The notes beneath the pieces were generated by a model. It was not told the DNA's origin. It worked only from the letters and a program-made list of their open reading frames with translations, and did not search any database. Shown here in pieces: positions 24,174 to 34,433 of a stretch of 64,000 nucleotides of DNA. Source of the stretch: Epiperipatus broadwayi. Lineage: Eukaryota > Onychophora > Udeonychophora > Euonychophora > Peripatidae. The DNA is taken from the NCBI GenBank assembly GCA_028023455.1, contig JAQFVV010012394.1, forward strand, positions 25,309,053 through 25,373,052. Direction: 5' to 3'. A program made the position numbers and the translations under genes. Numbering within the stretch: the first letter of the stretch is position 1; each line of letters begins with the position of its first letter.

Positions 24174-24304
24174 TGAAAAACACTACAACAAAGAACATAA
24201 CAAATTAAATAGACTGAGTATACTTTTGACACAGTTGTAACATAATTAATATGATTATGATACTTACACATCGAAAGTATACTCTATTTAATAGTGTTTT
24301 TCTT
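24174..24304. repeat. Short inverted repeat
   Basis: Arms gaaaaacacta plus aattaaatagactgagtatac at left, and gtatactctatttaatagtgtttttc at right, with about 60 bp between. It resembles a small MITE; no clear flanking duplication was found. Confidence 0.6.
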
Positions 24305-24350
24305 ATATATATATAATAATTAAAACAAGTCATAAATTTCATAACTTGCT

Positions 24351-24727
24351 TTTAAGCTTGCATTTTATGATCACTAGATGGAGCTTACCAATAGCTCTAA
24401 TCAAGCTTTTATTTTATAAGTGCTGAAAGAGATAAAATTCAAAATCTCTATCGGGGTCTTTATCTCCAGACCAATTGGTTTTGAGCTTGTGGCTCACCTC
24501 AATGGAGCACTGGGACTCTAGAACCTAGATCTAAAATACCAACTCAAAAGTCAGCACTTATGAAACATGTTTCTATCAATTTGAAAGCATGAACATATAG
24601 CTATCTGGTTTATAAGGCTGACAAGTTCATGCTTTCAAATTGAAACATGTTTTATAATTGCTGACTTTTGAGTTGGTATTTTAGATCTAGTTTCTAGAGC
24701 TTCACTTATTTGGGTAATGTGCAATTT
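24351..24727. mobile_element. Foldback element, second hammerhead family
   Basis: Flanked by the exact 10-bp direct repeat ataacttgct at 24341-24350 and 24728-24737. It contains a long inverted repeat (caactcaaaagtcagca near 24541 against tgctgacttttgagttg near 24660) plus a second inverted pair of about 20 bp (tttgaaagcatgaac). A decayed hammerhead lies at 24464-24507. It shares the agatctagg block and an ATGATCAC near its left end with the first family. Confidence 0.7.
24464..24507 (-). pseudogene. Divergent hammerhead ribozyme remnant
   Basis: On the minus strand, stem I CTCCA/TGGAG, stem II GAGC/GCTC with the same CACAA loop as family 1, a ten-base palindromic stem III (ACCAATTGGT) and a GTC cleavage site are all intact. 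The catalytic boxes are mutated: TTGAGGT for CTGATGA and AAAA for GAAA. The scaffold is clear and the catalyst is dead. Confidence 0.6.
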
Positions 24728-24737
24728 ATAACTTGCT

Positions 24738-27312
24738 ATTTGAAGGTGAAGTAAAAATAAGGATTTTATTTCAATATTATGAACTTAAGAGGATATAGTA
24801 TATTCCATACTTTATTCCATTATCATTAAGATACTTCGTAATATTTTTGTATTAAAAATATATAAGCAAAATATATAATTTGTATTTTCATCAAAGTATA
24901 AATATATTTTCACAAATGTATTATTTTATACTATCATTCTTTCACCTTTAATCTTTCTATAATATTATCTAATTACAATTCTAAAATTTATTTTACTCCT
25001 TCTATTTTTATTATTTTGTTATAAAATAAATATTTAATTATTTTAAATATTAAGATATGGCACTTTATTATATTATTTACAATAATAGAATAATTATCAG
25101 ATTTTCTTTTCAATATCATATCTCTTATTCTCCATACTTTCATTTGGTTTTTGATCTCTGGTATCCAGTAAAAACATATATTTCTTCTTTCATTCTTTTA
25201 ACATACTTTTTGTTTGTGTTTCATCATTCTTGAAATAAGTTGATTTATTTTAACATCATTGGGAAGTTTAGCTATTACCAGTACTTAAATCTTCAATTCC
25301 CTTATATGATGTCTATACCTGTGTGATTTTTCATGATAACAGGTGTGGGATGGATACTTTACAAAATTATAACAAACAACAATATCATGGACTGAATGTA
25401 ATTTAAGGCCATCTTGTGTCTACTTTAATTTTCTATCTTGGCTACTATTTCAAGCTCTTACAGATTTTAGAAAAAAAGGCACTATCCATTATATCATAAA
25501 TATTTTGACTTACTCTACGCTGTATCATACTTAACTTTAAATAGCACATCCCTAACACTACAGGATTTCCAATAAATCTTCTTTCTTGTGCCACTACTTC
25601 AAATCTAACACTCCATATAAAATACTTGACATTGCATAAAATATTATTCATCCTTTCTTTAATAACATCTAAACTTATCCTTAACACCTTAATACTTTTG
25701 ACATACCAAGAAGACTAAAAAACAAACAAATATTTTGGTAGTTATTTGATAGCATTGTTTTTTCGAAAAAACAATAAAATGTAACGTTACTGGGACAAGA
25801 CTTTTATTTTATTAATAAAAGTATATACGAGCACTTTAATACACTGGGTGAAGAAGCTATTAGTGGTAACAAAAACAATTAAAGTAAATTAATCAGGCCT
25901 AGTCCTTTCGAGGTTTTGTCCCTCATATTCATGGCCACAATAGATTTTCAAATCATTGCTGTGATATTGAAAAATGATAATGTAAGAAAATGCATATGTA
26001 AATCAACTTGTCCATTTTTTTGAAATGGCAAACACATGTCGCATCTATTCCAAACAAAAATAATAATAAAAATTTTGTTCATTTTTTAATAAAATTTTGT
26101 TCGACTTTTTTTTGGTTTGTCAAAACAAAAAAATAAAAACAATCACATCTTTTTTATTTCCAAGACTTTTATTTTTATACTTTGTTATTTTTTTAAAAAA
26201 ATTTTTTTTTAATTTTCAGTATTTGTATTAATATTTTTTTAAATAAAATCTTGTTCTACTTTTTTTTGACCAGTTTTTCAAAACAAAATTTAAAAACAAT
26301 CACACCTTTTTTTTTAAAAAAAAAGACTTTTTTTTTTTAATGAAATTTTTTTTTAATGAAATCTTGTTCTCTTTGGGGGGGGGGGGGTAGTTTTTGTTTA
26401 TTCTTCTTCTAAACGAAAAATAACTTTTGTTGTGTTTTGATTTATTAATTTCTGGAAAAGAAATCTTTTTTTTTCTTTTTTTACCATAATAACAGATGGA
26501 CTACTTTCAAAAACATTATTAATAGAACCAAGTTTTGTTTCGAATCGAACACCTTCGAGTACACGAACATCACTGATATCGAAATTGTTACGTATTTTTC
26601 CACATGTACAATTTCATATTTTCACCACAGTCACATCACTTGTCATTTGGGAGGACATTATTACTTTGTACAAAAGGTCGTATTGCCAAGTGTTTCTTGA
26701 AAGAAGAGAGCCTTCATTCTTCCCTTCTCTCCTCTTCACACTTTTCACCATTACTTGTAGCATAATTTGGAAAATATAAAATCCATACAAAAGTTATTTA
26801 ATGATATCAATAGTTTCTTGTATCATAAGTTCATATTTCTTTCTATCATTTATACAATTATTCCACCATTTAATCAATATATTTTATTATACTTTAAAAA
26901 GTTTCATTTGTGTCTTCAAACTTCCAAAATATATACTTGTAGAATTAAAAGGTCTAAAATTGCTTCTCCAAATAATTCATATTTAATATGTTAATAAATT
27001 ACCAATGCCTAGAGCATATTAAAGTTAGTAGTTATAAACTTTCAATAAAAATTAGTCTGCATTATATTTTTTATCTCTTAGAACATTATCACCTTAATAA
27101 TAACATAAATAAATTTATATCTTGAAATGTTAACAATCTTAACAAATAGAAATAATTATTTCTATCATTATTAAAGATAAGATTTAGTAGAAAATGTTTT
27201 CTATTATAATGCATATGAAAATTAATAAATTCCTTAAATCTCCTTTTCATTTTACTAGGCAAAACAGTTTGATAATCTACAGTTTTTCTTGTTAAAGTAC
27301 ATTTGTCTGTCA
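24738..27312. other. Intron 2, low-complexity; no gene
   Basis: AT-rich. Between about 26040 and 26390 an imperfect tandem repeat alternates T-runs with blocks like aaaacaatcaca and attttgttc, ending at a 13-base G run (26375-26387). No coding frame here is convincing. Confidence 0.5.
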
Positions 27313-27400
27313 AGCATTGGTGGTCAAGAGATCAGTGCCAGCTTCTTGCTTTACAAGCAGTTGTCCCGGGTTAGCAGGTTCGCTTCCTGGATGATGCTAT
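27313..27400 (+). mobile_element. tRNA-derived SINE head
   Basis: tRNA-like: tgtcaagcattggtggtcaag (A-box region), an anticodon-arm-like cttgctttacaag, and a B-box ggttcgcttcctgg, followed by atgctatgacacatga. The same order and the same tail motif occur on the minus strand at 43697-43798. The downstream boundary is unclear because the sequence runs into an inverted-repeat block (27406-27454). Confidence 0.65.
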
Positions 27401-27405
27401 GACAC

Positions 27406-28499
27406 ATGAGGGTTATAGTTTTATGGACAAAGACACCGCTCGATGGTGCCATTATCATGCCAAAACTATAAAATATGAACATTTCCAGGCCATTGATTTT
27501 AATCATTTTGCTGTTTTTTGTTATGCAAAAAAAAAAAAAAACAAATACCGAAATCGTGTTTTTTAAACTTTTTTTTATTAATGTAAAGAAATTAAATGAC
27601 AACAATAAATATAAAATAAAATCAACAAATTTCAATTTAATTCAGGTTTTATTTTGGAGTCACGCCTTTTTTTTGTTGTTGTTGTTTAAAAATTCATAAT
27701 CGGAACAAAAAGTAAAAATTCTTAGTTCTTGGTGTTACATTTTAGTTTTTACAGAAAAACAGATATTAAAATGGCTTTAAACTTTTTTTTTGATATACTT
27801 TTTAGGGTATTTAAAAATAGTAAATTGCAAATTTATTACTGGATATTTTTGTGTTACCACTATTTTTTATTTCAAATACAATGGCAACAAAAAGTAAAAG
27901 TTGTTAGGGTTAGGGTTCTGTTGTTGGTAAATCACAGAATTGAACAACATGTGCAATTTCCTGTGCCATATTTTTGGTCTCATGGAATGTTATGAACAGT
28001 ATGTTACTTGATGCATTACCTAATTCCAATTGCCTCTACACATCTATCTGGACAAGAGTTTGCCACTTAAAACTTCAATACAGAATGGTGTAAACAGTCA
28101 GATAATTATTACTTAAGAAAATCTGAATATTTCAATACTTTAAAAATAAAAAAATTCAATAAAAAACACATTTCCATCAAATTCAAATACACACTCTCTC
28201 TCACCGAGCCATAAATTGTATAAACTGTACAAATTGTGCAAAATTTATTTGCTGTGATGTGATGAAGTGGCCTGCATTCTGTAACACAACACAAATGTTG
28301 TATTATAGTTCGTGGGTTTGCATACATGCTGTACTGTGACATTACAAAATGGCCTGCAATCTGTAACACAACAAAAAAGTTGTATTATAGTAAACGCAGG
28401 TTCGAACATGTCAGCCGTGGAAACGGCATTTTTAAGTGCTTTAACACATAAACGGCACCATATAGTAGTGTCTTTGTCCATAAAACTACAACCCACATG
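27406..28499. repeat. Inverted repeat pair spanning ~1.1 kb
   Basis: A ~49-bp block at 27406-27454 (containing ttttatggacaaagacac) recurs inverted at 28451-28499. A SINE head precedes the left copy; a B-box-like ggttcgaacatg at 28390 precedes the right. Between them lies AT-rich DNA with T and A runs and no gene. Confidence 0.6.
28248..28411 (+). repeat. Two-copy tandem repeat, 82-bp period
   Basis: tggcctgcattctgtaacac at 28268 recurs as tggcctgcaatctgtaacac at 28350, with matching gttgtattatag blocks after each. The copies have diverged moderately. Confidence 0.75.
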
Positions 28500-29765
28500 A
28501 GAAAAAAAAAGTACATTTTGTCTACTTGAATGAAGTTTTGGTTCCTTCCATTATCATATGTTTGTAGTTAGCCCATGTAGAATACCAAGGAGGATAGGTT
28601 GCTTTTTATTTCATGATGATATTAATTAATAAACATCTTAATATGTATTCCATGTGTTTTAAAATTATTATTATTATTTTTAATAATATTTTAATAAATT
28701 TATACTTAAAATTTTTAAGACAAGAAAATACAGTTTCTTCTTTGAGTATTGTCTTGATTTTTCTTCCCTACCATCTCCTTATCTTGTATTTATACGAAAA
28801 ATGTAATAGTACCTGATTGGTTAATTACTTTCAGATGTCTGGCAAAAATGAATATTAATTACTCTATACTCTTAAAAAGAATTAAAAATAATATTATTAA
28901 TATTTCTTAATTTTAATAATGTAAAATTTAACTTATCTTTTAATAATTAGTCTTTATTTAAAATTAAATTTTAACACTTACACTTTATAATATACATTAT
29001 TATTCTAACTATTGATTTTAGAAACTTTTTTATGAAATTGATATGTTTAAAAAATAACATTTATTATTTGTCATTAACTACTTAAATATTATAACAGGAA
29101 GTAAATTTCATTTATTATTAAATGAACGTGTGGGTGCACATCTATCAACACACATCTCACTTTTCATTTATTTTATCATTAAATGATTTCAAAATAGTAA
29201 ATAAATAGCAATTTTCAATTTGATTATTAATAATTATAAATTTATTTAAACGCACATTGATTACATAAGCTTGTAGTTAAGACCTGTAGAGGTCCCTAAT
29301 ATCGCATTTTACACGCATATTCTTGAGGTTACAGCCTCAGTAAATATTATTAATAATTATAAAAACATAAATTTTAATCATTATAACTACTGATTAAAAA
29401 TACTTTTCATGATTTTAACTATTATTTACTTTTTATTTTAAAATAAATAGTACAATTTATATTTCAAAACTATAACTTATATAGATTATATTTATCTAAA
29501 GAAATTTAACTCAAATTTAGCACTAAAGAAATAATATATTTTAAATTCTCCTACAAATTAAATAATAAATTTTATTAGTTATTATATAAAATTTAAATTT
29601 TTTTATTAAAATTGACCATTAATTACAATCATACAAAGACGTACCAAATTGAAAGGCTACAATATGTATATATTAGTGTATTTTATATCATCTGTCAAAA
29701 AAGTAAATCTGGTATTAACATCATATCCACTTTTTCAGATCCCATGCTTCTTGATCTTTTTTATA
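28500..29765. other. Intron 2, no gene identified
   Basis: Extremely AT-rich with many AATAAT/TTATTA runs. No element ends or coding frames are recognisable. Confidence 0.5.
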
Positions 29766-30107
29766 TCATCATCATTATCAACCATTATCAATCCACTGCA
29801 GGATGAAGGTCTCTCCAAGTTCAATCCATCTTTTCCTATCTTTAGCTTCTCTTCTCCACATCACCCCTGCACACTTTCTTATTTCATTCATCCATCTCAC
29901 ATGTGGTCTCTTTCTAGGTCTTTTACAATCTCTTGGAATCCAGTTTAAAATTTCAATTTTCCATCTATTATCATCTCTTCTAGCAATATGTCCAGCCCAA
30001 CTCCACTTCAATCTTTTAATTTTTTCAATGAGGTCAGTAACACCTGTTTGTTCTCTTACCCATACATTGCGTTTTCAATCTCTTCTTGTTACTCCCAACA
30101 TACACAC
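29766..30107 (-). mobile_element. RTE-type LINE 3' end fragment
   Basis: The minus-strand frame 30011-29778 encodes the RTE C-terminal block: KWSWAGHIARRDDNRW, then RKRPHVRW. The 3' tail is a short ATC-rich repeat (atcatcatcattatca). It is 5'-truncated near 30107, as is usual for LINEs. It matches the end of the fuller copy at 50111. Confidence 0.8.
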
Positions 30108-30689
30108 AATTAAATGTTTCATAATTGTCTTCTTTTTTGTGTGTTTATTCTAATTCTACTGACTTTTTGCTTCAAAAATATCTTTCATTTGCCATTTTCT
30201 ATTTCCAACACTTGATATTATTAATCATATCTAAATAATTCTTCTGTCCATAATGTAAGATTGAATATATACATAATGTAATGTTTTAATAAATGTTATA
30301 GATTGTAAATATTTTAATAAAGTAATTAAAATTTTGTAGTTCATAATATTACTAAGGTAGCAGCCAATCAAGAACTAGCTGCATAGGTTAACATATATAT
30401 ATATAATAAAACTTGCTAATAATTTGTAAATGAGGCTGTCTCTTATATACTCATATAGTGTTTTTACAAAAGTCTATATATTACATTATATCACTTCATA
30501 TATGTCATGAATATATGATAGATATGACCTTAAGCTATTTATAATTTAATATTAAAATACTTAATATCAGTATTAAATTCTATAAGATTAACTACAGTTT
30601 CAATTTAAGGTATAAAATATATCATATAAATACATACACATGCAATAATGATTAAGATTTTTCAGTCCTAGTTGCATGTTTATACTACA

Positions 30690-30930
30690 TGTTGGTGGAG
30701 CCACTATCCACACATAAAAAAAAAAGATAAGGGGGATTTAGATATAAAGGCTGTAGAGGTGACAAAGATTATGTTGTGGAAATGGGATGGAGCAGAATAT
30801 GGGAAAACTTAGACTGGCGAATGTAAAATTAAGTAGCTAACAAGTTTTTCTTGGTATAATTGCTGAGAGATTCTTGACTTCGTTTAAGAAGAAGCTACAG
30901 TACATCACATCACATCATCACATATACAAG
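30690..30930 (+). mobile_element. LINE 3' end fragment (unclassified family)
   Basis: Plus-strand version of the sequence at 46795-47140 and 53935-54586. Landmarks are gataagggggatttagat, gttgtggaaatgggatgg and ctgagagattcttgactt. It finishes in short tandem tails (catcacatcacatcatcaca), a LINE-like 3' end. Only the C-terminal region and 3' end are present. Confidence 0.7.
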
Positions 30931-31108
30931 AGTAAAATAATTGATAAGTTTTTTTTTTGTAAAAAAATAAAAATATGAAAGTGGTATTTAGTTAACAAAC
31001 AATAATTAAAATGCAAAGATTTTCCATAAGTATGGTAATTTAAACATTTTTGGTGTGAAATTTAATTAGTGAAAAACAAATATTTTCAATAACTGTCATT
31101 AGTGCAAT

Positions 31109-31146
31109 TATCACATGAACGCTACTGTATGGAGAGTTTTGCCTGT
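31109..31146. mobile_element. Hammerhead foldback family, 38-bp minimal copy
   Basis: A tiny insert made of tatcacatga (constant end) joined to ctactgtatggagagtttt (arm). It is flanked by the 10-bp direct repeat ttagtgcaat at 31099-31108 and 31147-31156. Confidence 0.6.
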
Positions 31147-31375
31147 TTAGTGCAATCACTCCAGAAAAAAAATAATTTAACATTTGTCATCATCACTAAT
31201 TTATTTTTTTATGGTTTTTGTTTGTCACACATATTGACAATATTTATTTTCCAATCACTATTTTCTCACAGAAGATATTACTTTCACCCAGATTTCTTTT
31301 CAAAATGAATTGTACCGTTTTCATACTTCAAACATATTTTTGATTTTTATATAAAACATGAAATGTATTGTTTTC

Positions 31376-31975
31376 CTGAACGTTTGTGATGATGGTGTTC
31401 TAGTTGTATTTCTATATTTCCTAAGAGCAAGAACACAAACTGATGATTAAAAGACAGAAAACATATTTGTCTAAGGTAGCAGAACATGTATGTGCCAATG
31501 AATATATGTTCAATTGGGAAAATACAAAAATATTGGATAAAGAAGAAAAGGTACAAAGAAGAAAATTTAAAAAAGCTGCTCACATGACAATCGCAAAAAA
31601 TCCCATAAGCCAATCTAGTGTGACTATACATAATGTATGGAAACCACCAATCAACTTTGCTCTTAGGAAAAAGTGGACAAATAAGGATGAACCTTATAGA
31701 TAAGTATATGAAATTACTACAGACTGTTGCCTTTGATAGAATAGCTCAGTTGGTTAGAGCATTACCTTAAAATTCAAAACTCAAGAATCTAAGAACCCAG
31801 GTTCGAATCTCATTCTAGTACTGTCACTGGTCAATCCAGCAACACCTGAAGAAGAGGGGAAACTAATACCTCTTGAAACGTTGCGCATATACTAAACTGT
31901 TTGATGTGCTATTACTAACAGTTGAATGTATTTGGAAAATTTAAATAAAGTTAAATTTTTCTAACACAAATAAAA
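31376..31975 (+). mobile_element. PLE 3' fragment with inverted terminal piece
   Basis: It opens with about 50 bp of the inverted PLE end (ttttcctgaacgtttgtg) and then switches to plus orientation. The plus part encodes the C-terminus of a Penelope-like protein, 31443-31703: the EN-region block 'VAEHVCANEYMFNWENTKIL', then 'RRKFKKAAHM' and 'SVTIHNVWKPPINF'. A stop is followed by a tRNA-like segment and the PLE 3' region ending at ttaaatttttctaa. It is 5'-truncated; no clean target duplication was found. Confidence 0.8.
31731..31815 (+). other. tRNA-like segment of the PLE 3' region
   Basis: It has tagctcagttggttagagc (D-arm and A-box) and ggttcgaatct (B-box), with a long stretch between that includes caagaatctaag, like a long variable arm. 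The middle arm is not a normal anticodon arm and the acceptor ends do not pair, so this is not a functional tRNA gene. The same segment occurs at 54925-54995 (-), 58150-58235 (-) and 59120-59205 (+), always downstream of the PLE coding end. Confidence 0.65.
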
Positions 31976-32240
31976 TTTATTGATTTGTTTATTTTTGTTT
32001 GTTTTGGTATGTGGATTGTGGTACACCTATAGATAGAATGTACATGTAACAAACACTTTTTTTTTTGTTTTTCGTTATGCTCTTTTTTTTTGTTTCTAAT
32101 AATTTGGTAAATTATTTATCCACTTTCTATTTTTTTTTCATATGTCATATTATTCAATTTGTAAAAAAAAATATAGACAAAAGATTTGTATAAAAATAAA
32201 TAACAGCCTTATTAAGTAATCAAAAACATTGTCTAAAGTG

Positions 32241-32559
32241 CAAAACTCTCCATACAGTAGTGCCACTCTGTGCCAACCAGAGTAATCAATGGATGCCAGA
32301 AGGCTTGTGCATAAAATCCCTATCTAGTGCCTATTCATCCAATATCCCAGATCCAAGGCTCCTCACTAAGGAAGACCACAAGCCAGAAACTAGTCTGGGG
32401 ATATTGGATGAGTAGGCACTAGATAGGGATTTTATGCATAAGCGTTTTGGCATCCAATGATTACTTTAGTTGGCACAGGGTAGCACTACAGTATGGAGAG
32501 TTTTGCCTTGTTTAATAACAATTATGTGCTAGTATGAGAGATGGTGATCATGTGATTAA
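32241..32559. mobile_element. Hammerhead foldback element, copy with fused arms
   Basis: It starts inside the arm (caaaactctccatac), turns over at 32350/32351 and ends with the constant terminus gatcatgtgattaa. Flanked by the 8-bp direct repeat ctaaagtg at 32233-32240 and 32560-32567. The left arm stops at the position matching the ribozyme cleavage site (see findings). Confidence 0.75.
32351..32409 (+). pseudogene. Hammerhead ribozyme, first box mutated
   Basis: Both parts of stem I (ATCCA/TGGAT, TCCTCA/TGGGGA), the CACAA loop, GAAAC, ACTAGT and GTC are intact. The first box reads CTAAGGA instead of CTGATGA, so cleavage is not expected. Stem II is also weakened (AGAC against GCCA). Confidence 0.65.
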
Positions 32560-32877
32560 CTAAAGTGATTAAATAAAGATAGATGATAATAAACATCTCA
32601 CATGATTATAAAAAATAAAAATTAATGAAACAAAATAAATAATGTCAAAGTAAACTAAAAAAGAGGAAATGCAATAGATCTTGAATAAAAACTACATTTC
32701 CAGCAATTGAATCTATATTGAATTTACAACCGATTAGAAAATTTACTGTTAAATGTTCTTTGAGATTGGAATAACATTTTCCATCAGATACATTTTTTTT
32801 TTCAAATATACTACACTTTAAAACTTCCATTCACCAGAGATTCATGACTCTATGCATTTAAATTTTATATTTATTAG

Positions 32878-32970
32878 ATGCCTGAACTGGTGATTAAGGA
32901 AAAATTGGATGATGAAACCGAGTACACTTATATGTCAGTAAATGCATTTGCTATGAAAGTACACCCTGAG
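32878..32970 (+). CDS. Host gene exon 3 (unrecognised protein)
   Basis: An acceptor (ATTTATTAG) precedes a 31-codon exon, MPELVIKEKLDDETEYTY then MSVNAFAMKVHPE, closing at GAG|GTAAGA, phase 0 at both ends. The first codon happens to be ATG; nothing suggests it is a start, since the flanking exons join in frame. It is less AT-rich at third positions than the introns. It continues the acidic composition of exons 1 and 2. The preceding intron is 8.8 kb and contains RTE, PLE and foldback insertions. Confidence 0.7.
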
Positions 32971-33620
32971 GTAAGATTTTTTTAAAAAAACCTCATATAA
33001 ATAAATATTTAACTATTTTCATTAATTAAAGATATCTGAAATCAGTTTTATGTTTATAATTAAAGAAATTAATTAAATCACTTGTGAAGCAACATCTTAA
33101 ATTGATTTAACAAAAAATAAAATAAATTAAAAACTTTATGTTCTAATAATTTTAATAAGACCATAAATAAATAAAGTTTATTAATCCACAACAGATACAT
33201 TTTTTAATAATGAAATTACTTCAGCTGATATTTAATACCATCCATGAGATAAGTATTATTTTAGGATATAATTAAGGTTCCAAATGGGCTTTCAAAATAA
33301 ACATATGGTTAAAAATAATTTTAAACCAATTACATCAGACTAAAACATTTACTGCATTTTTTTATATGTTCCATACAAATTGGCTTACTACATATTCTGC
33401 ATAAGTAAAATTTTTTCCTTTTCATTTATAAGTTGGATGTAAACTTTTACATAAATTAGGATCAGTTATTATAATAAAATAAATTTGATTATTTTTTATT
33501 AAAATCATGGCTTACAAAAAATATTATAATATTTGTAATAAAAAATAGATCTAAAAAATGGAGATATAAAATTACATTTCTTTAAAATAATATCTTCGGG
33601 GATAAATCAATATCCACACA

Positions 33621-33740
33621 CATGCTGTTTTAACAAATTGACATGCACTCACCCATAAGCAAAGATTTAAAAGAACAAGTTCATTCTTTTAAATGTTTGC
33701 TTTTGGGTGAGTGCATGTCAATTTGCTAAAACAGCACATG
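33621..33740. repeat. Hairpin MITE-like palindrome
   Basis: Arms of about 57-62 bp (left begins catgctgttttaac, right ends gctaaaacagcacatg) separated by two or three bases. Near-perfect pairing implies a young insertion or one that folds strongly. No TSD is evident. Confidence 0.8.
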
Positions 33741-33825
33741 TATAGAGAATGATTTGGTCCCAAAAATATTGCTATAAATAACTGTGCTGTATATAAAAAA
33801 TATTTATCGATGTATTTCTTTAGAA

Positions 33826-34233
33826 CAGTGGTCTTCAACCCATAGTCTGTGGACCTGTGCTGGGCCACAGTAGACTGGCAGGAAAGTTTGTAATAACAAA
33901 ATAATAAGAGTTTAAACTTTTAATTAATATAAACCATTTTTATTTATTTTTTCATCTCATTTTTACCCAATTAAAAAAAAGAAACAAAATGAAAACAAAA
34001 TCTTATCAATCATACATAAAATAATTTGTTTTTCTAGTTATCACAGATGTTTATGGGGGGGGGGGGATAGAATTAAATTTTTTATTACTTTTCTAAAAAA
34101 TTCAAAATTAAAAAAAAACGTTTTTTATTATACAAACTTCATGTATATAATTTCATCTTGTATATCGGCTGGTCTGTGAAACCTTATCCTTATTTTTACC
34201 GGTCCGCAGGTGTGAAAAGGTTGAAGACCACTG
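33826..34233. mobile_element. hAT-type MITE, 408 bp
   Basis: Perfect 15-bp terminal inverted repeats (CAGTGGTCTTCAACC and its complement) and an exact 8-bp target duplication ctttagaa at 33818-33825 and 34234-34241. The terminal sequence and 8-bp duplication are diagnostic of hAT transposons. The interior has no transposase and includes a 12-base G run at 34055-34066. Confidence 0.92.
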
Positions 34234-34433
34234 CTTTAGAATATAACCAATATTAGATACTACTAAATTCAAAATTAAAAAAAACGTTTTTTATTATACA
34301 AACTCCATGTATATAATTTCATCTTGTATATCGGCTGGTCTGTGAAACCTTATCCTTATTTTTACCGGTCCCCAGGTGTGAAAAGGTTGAAGACCACTGC
34401 TTTAGAATATAACCAATATTAGATACTACTAAT
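34101..34433 (+). repeat. Tandem duplication, ~167-bp unit, overlapping hAT MITE end
   Basis: Units start at 34101 and 34268 and are nearly identical. Each contains the right end of the hAT MITE plus its target duplication and flank, so the duplication happened after the transposon inserted. Confidence 0.9.

Noticed and set aside
26375-26387. G runs of 9-13 bases (also 16335, 34055 and 61197) as G-quadruplex regulatory sites
   Set aside because: All lie in intronic or repeat DNA with no promoter context; homopolymer runs of this kind are common and could include sequencing error.
28248-28411. CRISPR-like or satellite array
   Set aside because: Only two diverged units with an 82-bp period; a eukaryotic tandem duplication explains it.
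31731-31815. Functional tRNA gene
   Set aside because: A-box and B-box are good, but acceptor ends do not pair and there is no proper anticodon arm; it repeats with the PLE, so it is an element part.
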